The notes under the pieces are model-generated. The model saw nothing but the letters and a program-made list of their open reading frames with translations. It did not search any database and was not told the origin of the DNA. A DNA stretch of 64,000 bases from Dipteris shenzhenensis. Its lineage: Eukaryota > Polypodiophyta > Polypodiopsida > Gleicheniales. Numbering within the stretch: position 1 is the first letter of the stretch; each line of letters starts with the position of its first letter. A program made the position numbers and the translations under genes. The stretch lies in the NCBI GenBank assembly GCA_047967505.1, contig CM106540.1. The stretch is one strand, 5' to 3'. Positions 1 to 9,592 of the stretch are shown piece by piece.

Positions 1-263
1 TTTGTCTCTAATTATCTATTCATCTCCATTGAAGATGATTCAAGAATTTTGTTCCATCATTTTGCCAACTAATAAAAATGGTTCTTACTGAGATTAAGAA
101 CATAGAGTGCATCTTTCACTAGTCCTTTCATATCGTTGAAATTTTTCATAGGGATAATTTTTCTCCCTTGAACTAGATTCAATGTGTTATTTGTACTGTA
201 AATAACATTCTTTGGACCTTCTAATGGTTTCATCTCTGTGAACCATTCTTGATGCGTTGTCAT
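1..263 (-). pseudogene. Ty1/copia polyprotein fragment (region after the protease)
   Basis: Read on the minus strand this encodes a 64-residue stretch beginning MTTHQEWFTEMKPLEG and containing KNVIYSTNN and KGLVKDALYVLN. The same segment, with the same order of blocks, follows the protease active site of the larger copia element at 43.8-44.0 kb (TNHQEWF, then PLEG, then KGLVKD), so it is the region between protease and integrase of a related element. It is cut off by the left window edge and stops abruptly where the Ty3-like element begins, so it is a fragment. No LTR is seen. Confidence 0.75.
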
Positions 264-317
264 GTGTTCCTAGTGCAAGCACTAGGAAGGGGGCCACCGC
301 TCCTCCACCAATGTTTC

Positions 318-1760
318 CAAGATGGGATAACAACCCCTCAAGAAGCAAGCCTATCACAATCTCCAAGCTAATCACCAAGTTTGTAGAAGAAGGAGACCCA
401 GTCTCCCATGTTGAGAGATTTGAACAAATCTGTTAGACCTTTGGTGATATTGGGGATCTAAACAAGGTCAATGCTTTTAGCTTGAGTCTTGACGGCAAGG
501 TTGGACAATGGTTTAGAGCCTTAAACCCTAAGGAGAAAATAAATTGGGACACGTTGCATAGATCTTTCATCGTGGGGTTTGCCACCACTGGTCCCAAGTG
601 GAGCCCGCTTAACCAGCTTTATGAGGTGAAGCAGAAGGACATTGAGTCCTTAAGAGACTATATCACCAAGATTAAACATCTAAACTCGTGATGTGAACCC
701 CACGAGAGGATGAGTGATGTGCAGCTTCTACCACACTTCCTCATAGGGCTATGGGATGCTAAATTGCATAATCATTTGTTTGCTATGAATCCCACATCAT
801 TTGAGCTATGTAGCAAGACCGTGATACGCTTAGGGGAGAACATGAGGGAGACATCCCACAAGGATAGATCCTTTCCTTCCTCTGATATGTCCCAAATAGC
901 ATAGGATTCAACCTCAAAAGCAACTAGGGATGTAAGCATTATGCCCAAGGTGCTCAACATGGAAGAGTTGGCCACATAACTATTATACAAGTTGAGCCAA
1001 CAATGGAATATAGAAGCACCAAAAGATGCTCCTAGCAACCCCCATCTCTTTCCACAAAGAGATAACATATGGTGTGGGGTATGCACTGGAAATCATCCCA
1101 CTAAGGAATGCCCTCGTCTTAGAGCCAGGCCAACACTCTACTGTGCCCATTGTGATCATTGGGGAAATCATGACACATCCTAATGTCATTATCCTAGGGT
1201 GATTCCTCAACCCATGTATCAACAAAGGCCGTATCTACCATTTCTTGCATCGCCCAATCCATCCAATCAGGCACAATTGGCAGTATAAGGAGCCACATCA
1301 GCCAATCAAGGGCAATTTAGGGCTCAAAATATTCAATTACCCTTGCAAGTACTGGGACCTCAACCACCACCTCCACGAATTACTCCCTTGAATCAAGTAA
1401 TGGTGGTGAAAGAGCTACCTAGTGATTAGGGAGACCCCAAACCTACCTACATTGGACACAACTATCCCCAAAATGGTGACAATGCAAATCAGTATAGCAT
1501 TATAAGTCACTATATTATACAAGGTGACCAACACATTCCGATCTACCAGATGGCACCAATTCCTCATAAAATGAGAGATAGGAACAACTTGACCAAGGCA
1601 CAACCCATTCAATGCCATACGTGTCAAGGGCCACACCCAGCCAATGAATGTCCATATAAAAGGCAATCTAAGTAGCCAATCACATGTGCACCAAAGTCTA
1701 ATACACCACCGCCATTATGCACTGGGAGTGGTGTGGACCATCTTTTTAAGGATTGCTCAA
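318..1760 (+). pseudogene. Degenerate Ty3-type gag with zinc knuckles
   Basis: The frame around 345-690 reads ISKLITKFVEEGD, then HVERFEQIC, then LDGKVGQWFRALNP and a block ending LRDYITKIKHLNS. This is the capsid-like Retrotrans_gag pattern (conserved W in GQWF, then F, then LRDY). It continues after a stop with LLPHFLIGLW. Downstream are three knuckle-like motifs: CGVCTGNHPTKEC at 1073-1111, CAHCDHWGNH with a stop before the last Cys at 1147-1189, and CHTCQGPHPANEC at 1613-1651. Two of these have CX2CX3HX4C spacing, one residue shorter than the usual CX2CX4HX4C. Several stops interrupt the frame, so no functional Gag is made. Confidence 0.7.
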
Positions 1761-2779
1761 TGAGAAGGCCATTTAAGTCCACAAGCCTTAACTTGTTAAG
1801 CCTTAAGAGAGGCCAAGTGTCATCAATATCCTTGAATGTAATCACGAGGTTACAAGCTAAAGCCCATAATAAATTGCTTTGCAAACAAGCAAAAAAGGAT
1901 AAAGCTAGCATGTCACAGTCTAGAGATGCAATTGAATCAACACGAGTAAGCACCAAGGGTGTAATGAATATTGGAAAGGGAAAAAATAAAGTCATTATCC
2001 AAGATGGTTCGGATGAAGATATAGCCTCCCTAGCAACATCATCTTCCTCTAATGATACTCTCTCAAATGGTAACAGCAACAACCACTTGCATGAGGCAAA
2101 TGAGGCACCAATAACAGCTTCAAACCATGGCCAAGCTACATCACCTAAGGGTCACGATGAATATTCCAACCCATGGGTGGGGAAACAAGGTCTCCCCGAG
2201 GCACATAAATTGGTACACAAGTGCCAAGAGGGATGTTAGCAGAGTCTCAAGCCAAGCAAGAGTAGTGATACAATTCATCCTAGACATGAGATAAATGCTC
2301 GAGCCTCAAAAGCCTTACAAATACCTGAAAGGGTAGAGGAAGAAGGTGTGTCATGCCCTTCAACAGGATCCACCCTAATGCAACAGATGTTTGAAGAAGA
2401 CCCCGCCTTGCAACAACTAAAGGAAGATGACAACATGTCCTTTTATGGCTTAGAAGAGTCTAAAACAATAGGCATGAAATCTATGAGTGGTCCTCAAGAC
2501 ATCGCAGGATTAGCCTCATTCTTATCCATTGAGATCAAGTTTCCCATCGCGACACTATTATGGGGTAATCCTACTCTACGGAGAGACCAAACTAGAAGAT
2601 GCACGTGATTGGATGCATACACTAGCGGCAATAGATCCACCAACTACTGAGGGCACTCGGACGATGTACCTTGATGGATGAACAACTTAGCTCCATTACA
2701 CCTTTTTACACCATAAGAGTGGTACTACCTAGTCAAATTGAATTAGGAATTGACAATTCCCTTGATCCTAACGTGATAG

Positions 2780-3170
2780 ATACGACTCCATCTCAACTTT
2801 GGGTAGAGCTAACATTAGCAGGTGCAACATGCCGAATATAGGCCAGGGTAAATGGGTGAGCAGGCCACAACCTCATCTCCTGGGAGACATTAAAGCATCT
2901 TGGTCAGGTACACCTTCAAGTATGTGATTCTTAAATTCAATCCATAGAGGATACCTCTATTAAGGTTATTGGTTCTTTAATGTTGAATGTTTCCGTGGAA
3001 AATTACATTGTGCCTTGCAAGTTTTTTGTAGCTGCGACAGGTACCTTAATGGAAGCCGCCATTCTTGGTAAAAGCTGGATCCAAGACACGTACAAAGGGT
3101 TATTTGGTGAGATGAATCGTCCCATCAAGATGCACCAATTGCTAGCCAAGGATCATCATCAGCAACTACT
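2780..3170 (+). pseudogene. Retropepsin-like aspartic protease remnant of the Ty3-like element
   Basis: The translated strand contains HNLISWETLKHLG at about 2860-2910, followed by IKVIGSLMLNV, YIVPCKFFV and ending AILGKSWIQD near 3090. Plant Ty3 protease domains show this order: the asparagine-leucine-isoleucine block after the active site, a beta hairpin, then the ILG-x-x-W-I motif. The catalytic D-S/T-G triad itself is not intact in the segment before HNLIS, which carries stops. An open frame of 93 codons begins at 2980 and ends at 3261. Inactive remnant. Confidence 0.6.
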
Positions 3171-3230
3171 TCCACCTCCCCACCTCGACAAGGATGCCAC
3201 CAAGGAAAAATATGAAGACAAAAGGCAACC

Positions 3231-3587
3231 AAGCAAATATGGGTCCGTAAGGATCTATTGAAGGCTCAAGGATACTTTGAGGGAGAATCATATTTTTGGA
3301 TTCCAAAGAGACCTCAACAGATGAAGCCACCCCCTCCTCTAAACATCAAGCCTCACCGTCACCAGCCACCCCCTCATGTAAACAACAAACCTCAACATCA
3401 AAGAAGAAGAAGATGCCATCCAACAAGGAAGGTACATTACCAATGGGTTCCCACAAGACTACTCGAGGCACAGGGATATTACCTTGGCAACTCTTATATA
3501 TGGGTACCCAAGCCTCGCCAGAGTAATCAAGAGCCCATTCATGCTTGTCCTAGGCCTAAATGTACACCATCTCCATTGCAAAAGTAG
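3231..3587 (+). pseudogene. Open segment with two AQGYY...WVPK peptide repeats
   Basis: Frame 3 encodes two copies of an unusual ~25-residue repeat. Copy one at 3231-3308 carries IWVRKDLLKAQGYFEG followed by YFWIPK. Copy two at 3435-3515 carries QWVPTRLLEAQGYYLG followed by YIWVPK. Between them lies a His/Pro-rich linker (HRHQPPPHVNNKPQHQ). The segment follows the protease in a different frame, so a frameshift separates them. The repeat keeps the W-V/I-P-K and LLxAQGYxxG cores while the linker varies, which suggests past selection. No function is recognised. Confidence 0.5.
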
Positions 3588-3645
3588 GAATAGAGCCCAA
3601 AATCTATCAATACAAGAGCATCAACAAGTGCAGATGCACCAATAG

Positions 3646-4335
3646 GAGTCACACAAGAACCTACTCTACAAAGATGCCAAGAACAGCGAGAACCTGCTTT
3701 CAAGGATTAAGGGAAAAGCACCAATGCAGGAGGATTATACGCAAAGAAATTCATATACCTCCTCTCGAGTAGTTACACAAGAACCTGTCTCAAAAAGGGA
3801 GACAGTAACACAAGAACCTGCTTGATCGCAAGTCTATCAAAAGAAATGTCAATTTATTGCATCATCTTCAAGGCAACTAGCAGTAACACAAGAAAAAGGA
3901 GATAGTAACACAAGAACCTGCCAAGACAAATGCTAAATCCATGTTGGGAGCCTCGCAAAAACCTTCCTTACTGAGAGAAATTTGGCATCTATCATCATGG
4001 TAGCTACGCAAGAATCGACCACACAAGTAATGGCCATCATCATGGAAGTCCCACAAGAACCTTCCAATGTGAATAATGAATTATCTTCATCCTTGACAAC
4101 TTTATCAGCTGAAACTTGGGCTCAACAAAAGCAAAAGATCTCTGAGACATTGCGATCCTTCTCACACTTGATACATAGAACATATATCACTTTATTACGA
4201 TGAGTATCATAGAAGTGGTACATGTGGGAGATTGCAATGCTCAATGATGCAACACTGATAATGAGAAACATGCCAATAGTAGATCCACAAGAGCCTACTC
4301 CTAAAAATGGAGTAGCTCCACAAGAAGATACCATT
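3646..4335 (+). repeat. Degenerate (acacaagaacct)n tract coding V-T-Q-E-P type repeats
   Basis: The core acacaagaacct or close variants recurs about nine times, for example near 3653, 3773, 3810, 3916, 4050 and 4288. In the best frame at each place it reads VTQEP, VATQE, VPQEP or DPQEP, but the copies are not all in one frame now. Spacing is irregular (about 20-130 bases). It looks like a decayed low-complexity linker of the Ty3-like polyprotein. Confidence 0.55.
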
Positions 4336-5604
4336 GGAATCAAGGATCTCAAAGAACTTCAAGCAACGTTGTTGCCAACGAGATGACAATTGCTCGCCAA
4401 CAAAGATCTCCAGTAATGTCTTGGTCCACAAATAATGTTCTTGTTAGGTCTGGGTCACAATTGGTCAATATGTCACATGTGGAAGTCCTAGGTGAAAATA
4501 GGAGGTCAGTCCTCTTCAGGTGCTCAGCATGGCACACTCAGCAAATTACAAGTACATCAGCCCAAGGGCTCCTTGGTTGGGAAGATAAGCTACAAACACT
4601 ACAGAAAGTCAATACACCAATTAGCATCAACAACAAATCCCATCAGCAGAGCCAGAATACGACAAGGCATTGACTTATGCCTAAGTCATTAGGGGCTTGG
4701 ATTTGAGTTCACACATGGAACAAGTGGTTCTCCCCAAGCAGCTCTCGAGGATCAACTCCACGGTGAAGATGATTACAACTATATGGGTCTGGATGAGTTT
4801 CTTACCCTCAAAGCTTTTTTCACATTCCTTTACTAACATCACCTTAACTATGTAACTTCTACTCATCCTCTTTTCTTTATTTTTCTTTTCAGTTCTAGCT
4901 TAGAAGCCTTACCTAGAATCCCCCTTCTATAAACCTCTTCAGCCATAGTTTTCATTTTAGGGGTTTGTATGGTGTATTATCAGACTCCCCTTGATGTGAT
5001 GACTCAGACAAATAAAGCTCTAGATGGTGCCACAACCTTATTGGGCTCAAATACTTCCAAGCAAAGCCCTCGATTAAATATAATTCATAAAATGGATTTT
5101 GAAAGCACTTCAATGTAGAGAAGCAAGACAAAATGTCATGCACAATTCCAGACATTCAAAGATGGCATTACAAAGACATAGTCTGATGAGAATCCATTAG
5201 AAGTCCCACTCAAATAAAATGTGGGACTTAAGAGGAGCATGAGAATGCACTTTACTTACTCTGCTAACACTAACACCACTACAATCTTACATCAATCCCT
5301 ACTATCACCTTCTTGCTCTACTGACTTACCCCTTAGATTTCTCTTTTTCTTTTCTTATTCCTTCTTTGAATAGTCACAAGTACTCAACTCGGCTCACACA
5401 AACCCTGAGGTGCCAGTTCTAGAAGAATCACTCATCCATACTTCCAACAAGCATTCCATGACAAGGCGCCACTACATCCCTCTGCTGCAATGGACCAAAA
5501 GAAGATTCAGCCGAGTGCACATGAAAGACTACTTTGCGTTATATTCATCGACAACACTCCAACAACCATGAATGTTGCACAATCTAGAGGACTGGATTGA
5601 GATC
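4336..5604. other. 3' internal part of the Ty3-like element, no recognisable domain
   Basis: Short open frames exist on both strands, but none shows RT, RNase H, integrase or chromodomain motifs. The stretch leads directly into the polypurine tract, so it belongs to the element's 3' interior or to material captured inside it. Confidence 0.5.
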
Positions 5605-6120
5605 AGGAAGGGGGGCATGTTAACATATTGGTTAACAATATGCCATCGTGGGTTAAGTGATGTGATTTGATGGACAATGTCAAGTCCATAGAGCCAGGAT
5701 TGTGCCTTGGAGCTAGATGGGGGCCCAAGAGGATGGTAAAAGAATGAGAAGGGAGAGTGGTATAAAGAGATTAGGATTAGCCCTCCCTTCAAAAGGTGAC
5801 TTGTATAAAAGGCCAAATGGTTGACTTTGGTCTTCATTGTTGTTTGCACAAGTTGGAATACAAGCTCGCTCTTCTCTTCCAAGAGAGTGTTTTGGGTGTT
5901 CTCTTGTTTCCATTGTAGTGCCACTCCATCCCCCTTCACTCTCCTCTTCTCTTCTTCTTCCTCATTAATTATTCCTCTCCTTCCCTTCTTCCCTCTCCTC
6001 TCCCCTCTTCCTCTTCCCCCTTTCTTGCATGGAGACACATTGCAACAATCCGGAGGCCGCTCAAGTGACAGTTGCGGACGACTTGTGCTATGCATTGCTC
6101 CCACAAGGAGTAGCTAGGAG
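5605..6120 (+). repeat. Polypurine tract and 3' LTR of the Ty3-like element
   Basis: A purine run aggaaggggggca at 5605-5617 is followed immediately by TGTTAACATATTGG at 5618, the layout expected at an internal/3' LTR junction. TATA-like motifs (ggtataaag near 5758, tgtataaaag near 5803) lie in the expected U3 position and are followed by a pyrimidine-rich tract. A related but clearly diverged sequence starts at 38313 with TGTTAGCC, then the shared block GGTTAACAATATGCC, the same TATA region, and a shared ggccaaatggttgactt-like block. The end is not identified; 6120 is an estimate. Confidence 0.6.
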
Positions 6121-6559
6121 TGGAGGCTCCATTGGCATATCTTCAACATCTCCACGACAGATGAGTCACTGACGAGACCCACAACATGCCTACATCCATG
6201 ATGGGGGGTACGTCTTTGACCTCTTTATCCGACTCATCATAGGTCACCTTCACCAGAGGCGACACACACATGCCCACATTACTCGACCTTTCTTTCACCA
6301 CTTCCTCTCAGGTAGCCATCTCTTCCACATCCCATTGGGATTACACCGTCCATGCCTCACTCTGCTCTCTCATACCCCACTGGGCCCTTCTCATCCATAT
6401 CTCAGCCATCTGCCTTTCTTATTGAGCTTGCTCGATCACCGTCCACCATCTTGCCCCACCCTCATACCTTTGTACCTCAGCCCTTTCAGTTTCACCTAGG
6501 ATAGAGACTAGCTGACCCACCGAACACATGGGAGGCCTTATTCATAGAGGTACACAGTT
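6121..6559. other. Intergenic, Ty3/LINE boundary
   Basis: Pyrimidine-rich sequence (ccttctcat, cctcactctgctctc) with no supported gene. It lies between the LTR and the first LINE ORF1 homology. Confidence 0.4.
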
Positions 6560-6564
6560 TATGA

Positions 6565-7165
6565 GCACATGAGGCGGACCTAACTCGCTATGTGTACGAG
6601 CAAGCTTGATACACTCAGGACCTGCCTCGTGTTGTACAAGAGCAAGCCCACTATATTCATGAGCATGCTAATCTTATGCATTTACTCAGGCATGATATTT
6701 CGCAGCTTAGGGAGGAGTTTACCTCTATCCATACACTTCCAGGGAGCATGCCAGCACATATTGCAAGTATGTAATCTATCATTGAGAAGACATCGAGATG
6801 GATAGATGTGGCCAAACAGGAACCTACGAAGGCAACTATTTAAGCTGCTCTTCTGGAGCAGCAATAGTGAGCCAAAAAGGCTCTCAACATTAAGGTTTGT
6901 GGGATCCCGCACACTGAGAGCACATCGATGAGTGATGTGGCTAGGTTTTATGGCCACTAATCTTGAGGTAGATGAGCATGGGATCGATAGGGCATGGCGG
7001 GTGGGGAGAGACCCCAATCGAGAGTAGCCCCTCATTATAAGCTTTCATGATGCACATGCACGACTGGTGGCTTTACAACGTGGATCCATTCTTCAAGGCC
7101 ATCCATCAATCTCCATGGATGAGGATCGCACCCCATATAGGTAGAAGAGAGGCGCATTCTGATAC
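6565..7165 (+). pseudogene. LINE ORF1-like fragment
   Basis: One frame reads HISQLREEF-like coiled sequence, then ALLEQQ, AKKALNIKVCGIPHTEST and SMSDVARFYG, and later PLIISFHDAHARLVALQRG. The NIKVxGIP block followed by a predicted RRM-like region and a final I-x-x-F-H segment is the pattern of LINE ORF1 nucleic-acid-binding proteins. Stops interrupt the frame at several places. Confidence 0.55.
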
Positions 7166-7264
7166 AAGCGAGATCATGACTAAAAGGAGGGGAAGTGGGT
7201 GACAGACACTAGAGGAGTACAAGGATCCAGTGGAATAGCAGTTCTTTATAGGTCTTCTCTTTTG

Positions 7265-7690
7265 GGGGCCATCTCAGTAGAGAAGACAAATTCACACTCT
7301 AGGTTCCTTTGGATCTAGATTCGACACACAAGTAGCCAGGATTTGTTTATAGGAGTATGCTACTTTCCTTCCGAGTCCTCACATTTTGCCTAAGACAACT
7401 GGGAGGAGACGGAGACATCACCATTCACAGCCCTCTATCAAGATATCATTGATTTCTCAAGTCGCAGGGAAGTCCTTTTGGTTGGGGACTTCAACACGAG
7501 GACAAGGGCACATCAGGTCTCACTCCTCAAGTTCAGAGATGATTCTATTATATTACTAGATATTGACCTAAAGGATGTAGGATTGAGCCTGGCTCAGTAG
7601 ATAGGCCTGACCCCGGTCACATCTTATGGTCAGGCATTGCTTGATCTTGTGGCAGGATGCACAATCTCGTTATTTACAATGGTCTTGACA
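7265..7690 (+). pseudogene. LINE endonuclease (EEP family) fragment
   Basis: The frame reads FIGVCYFPSESSHFA, then TSPFTALYQDIIDFSS, then VLLVGDFNTRTRAHQ and VTSYGQALLDLV. The V-G-D-F-N-x-R motif is the metal-binding core of LINE apurinic-type endonucleases. The same motif (VLVGDFNARIGARQ) is seen in the second copy at about 32.09 kb. Stops are present. Confidence 0.7.
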
Positions 7691-7691
7691 G

Positions 7692-7916
7692 ATGGCCAAG
7701 AGTGGTCAAGCAGAGGGTCTACCTAGGGAGGGGTGCATTTGTACTCTTTGTAGCCTACATGAGGTTGAGTCAAAGGAACATTTAATCTTCAGATGCGCTG
7801 GTTACTATAAGATCAGCGACGATTCTATTATCTATTTAGAGATAGATTCGGGATGCTATCCCAATTTCTCTCTTATCCAGATCAGAGATGCTTGGCCGTG
7901 TTCATTCATGAGGTAG
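7692..7916 (+). pseudogene. LINE C-terminal zinc-finger region
   Basis: This 74-codon open frame contains CICTLCSLHEVESKEHLIFRC, i.e. a C-x2-C-x8-H-x4-C arrangement typical of the cysteine-rich C terminus of LINE ORF2 proteins. It ends with SLIQIRDAWP, a block also seen (degenerate) in the copies at 34.6 and 37.1 kb. Confidence 0.65.
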
Positions 7917-8240
7917 TTAGGCATCGTGAGCACCTACTTTGATCTCAGAGAGATGAGGAGGAGACCCAGTTGGACTCATCTCAGAGCATGATCATTGAGT
8001 TCTTTCAGCTGGATCACCTGGATGCCTGCTCTATAGGTCTAACCTTGATGCACAGATTACACTTGGGGACATTCCCTCCATGTTTAGAGTGCAGGTGTGA
8101 TGGTTGCCCTCATTAGACGTAGAGTTATGACCAAAAGACAGCGTAGGGCTACACCCACTAGGGTTAGCCAGCACTCCATATCTGATTTCATGCTATCATT
8201 CCCTCACTCTTGACGAGGGGAGGGGACATATTGTCCTAAA

Positions 8241-9372
8241 GCACACTTCATTCTGTCCTATGATGGTAGTGGAGGATGGTTTTGCTGTAGATGATTACAC
8301 ACTTTTTTAAAGTGAAATTAACAGCAGTGGAACTTTCCAATGGTTCTACGCATGGGCTTCCATCATAGGCTGCAAAGTAATCATCTATTCATCTTGAAGA
8401 CGACGATGCGTTTAGCAGGACCTAAGAAAGTGCTCATGAGTACTTGTAACTTGATTGTTTGGGTATGGAGGGCCATAATGTATTTCAAAATTCACACCTT
8501 GTTGTTCTGCCACTCGAGTGGTAGCCTTATTGACGGTGGGTGAGCTTGGCAAAGCGAAAATCATTTCTTATTCTTTTTTTTTGCCCCTTCTCTAATTTCC
8601 ACGTTCCCTCTTTCTCTCTTTCTATTTCAAGGCAACGCCCCCTCCCCCCCTCTCTCTCTCTTCTTTTATCTCCTTGTGCACATCCAAGTCCTCTCTCTCT
8701 CTCTTCCATGCTGCCCATAGGAGGCAGGCCTTATGAATGCTTTATGAGCATTCATCTTGTTTTTTGGTTGTGGAAAAGAAAAAAGAAAAAAGAAAAAGGA
8801 AAGATCTTAATTTCCTGTTTAAAGTTGCAGAGAGAGGATTTTGCACGGCTCGGCCGACAGGCTGAGGTTTTGGGTTTATACCAAGTCTGGTTTGCCTTCG
8901 TTGTGCTCGTCGCCATCTCCAACAGCTTCCTCATGACACTCAGTAGCTGATGGCGGTTGCCCATGCACCTTTGGCCTGCCTCGGAATTTCCCTCCTTGCT
9001 CGTTTATCGGGTTCCTGGCTTCTTGGGTCTTCCAATGTCACGTCGCCGCCCCTCTTTGCTAGCTCGACCTTGCTTGCGGGACGTTGTACGTAACTGACCT
9101 TCAAAACGTTGTAGAACATGCGCTTGTCCTCCAATTACGCGTTTTCTGCGAACACAGAGAATATGCGCGGCTATATTGCGAGTTAAAGGCTCATCTACAT
9201 CGCCAACTCGCTGCACAAATGAAATACGACAAAGTGCATCGTTTTGTCTAACTGTGTTATTCATGAATGCAATTTGCAGGACATCCTCTTGTCCTCTACG
9301 GCATTGCGGAGTTGTAGCTCCAATGGCTCCTTCCGTACGCTCATTAGATGGAGTAATCAAACCATTGTATCA
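8241..9372. other. Region upstream of the FtsH-like gene
   Basis: It contains a strongly pyrimidine-rich stretch at 8560-8710 on the plus strand, of the kind seen in plant core promoters and 5' leaders, and a purine run at 8770-8805. An ATG at 8950 opens a 47-codon frame (MAVAHAPLACLGISLLARLS...) that looks presequence-like, but its possible splice donors do not match the phase of the next acceptor in frame, so it was not joined to the gene. No better gene is supported. Confidence 0.4.
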
Positions 9373-9592
9373 ATGTCCTCCGGCATCTCCATACATGCAC
9401 GGATACAAGATAAAAGGTTAGAGCTATGGCAGTGGGCATTAGCTTTATGCCCGCCACAGTTGTGTCACTTCAGTTCCAGAAAGTTGCAATTCAACTTTTT
9501 CTCAGAGAGACGCATAGTCTATGTTAGAACACCATATCAAAGTCCAGGCACATCCAGAAGCTTTTGCTCCAGTGAGATTCCCAGGAAATCTT
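9373..9592 (+). CDS. FTSH3/10-like: FtsH-like exon 1 (presequence), inferred
   Basis: The frame ends [13 protein letters not shown] plus one base and then a strong donor (tt|gtaagtgt at 9593). Exon 2 begins with two bases, so the phase fits and gives [14 protein letters not shown], which resembles the plant FtsH3/10 junction PKKKNYENYYPK. The exon is rich in Arg and Ser and poor in acidic residues, as expected of a mitochondrial presequence. ATG 9373 is the only in-frame ATG after the stop at 9220-9222, but the frame is open further upstream and an acceptor-like ttgcag ends at 9279, so an additional 5' exon is possible. Confidence 0.6.

Larger units (their letters stand above)
290..6120 (+). 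mobile_element. Ty3-like LTR element remnant: gag, zinc knuckles, protease, repeats, LTR, no RT
   Basis: In order along the plus strand there are a Retrotrans_gag-type domain, knuckle motifs, a retropepsin-like domain, a pair of AQGYY/WVPK peptide repeats, a VTQEP-rich tract, a polypurine tract at 5605-5617 and an LTR-like sequence starting TGTTAAC at 5618. No reverse transcriptase, RNase H or integrase motif was seen in any frame between protease and polypurine tract. The reading frames are broken by many stops. It is either an internal deletion product or a non-autonomous gag-only element. The 5' LTR is missing because the copia scrap abuts at about 264. The right end of the LTR is not resolved. 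Confidence 0.65.
6560..8240 (+). mobile_element. Non-LTR retrotransposon (LINE), copy 1, internally deleted
   Basis: The segment has, in LINE order, an ORF1-like part, an exonuclease-endonuclease-phosphatase type endonuclease, and a C-terminal CCHC finger followed by the 3' region. No reverse transcriptase domain lies between endonuclease and finger, where about 1.5 kb or more would be expected. The 3' region from about 7860 is similar to the 3' parts of two other copies, near 34.6-35.0 kb and 37.13-37.6 kb. Multiple stops make it inactive. Confidence 0.7.

Noticed and set aside
5529-6104. 191-codon minus-strand frame
   Set aside because: It runs antisense through the polypurine tract and LTR and has no domain pattern; a chance frame in purine-rich sequence.
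8540-8950. 136-codon plus-strand frame upstream of FtsH
   Set aside because: Composition follows the pyrimidine tract (Ser/Leu/Pro) and then an A/G run; no conserved motif and it does not splice in phase to FtsH.
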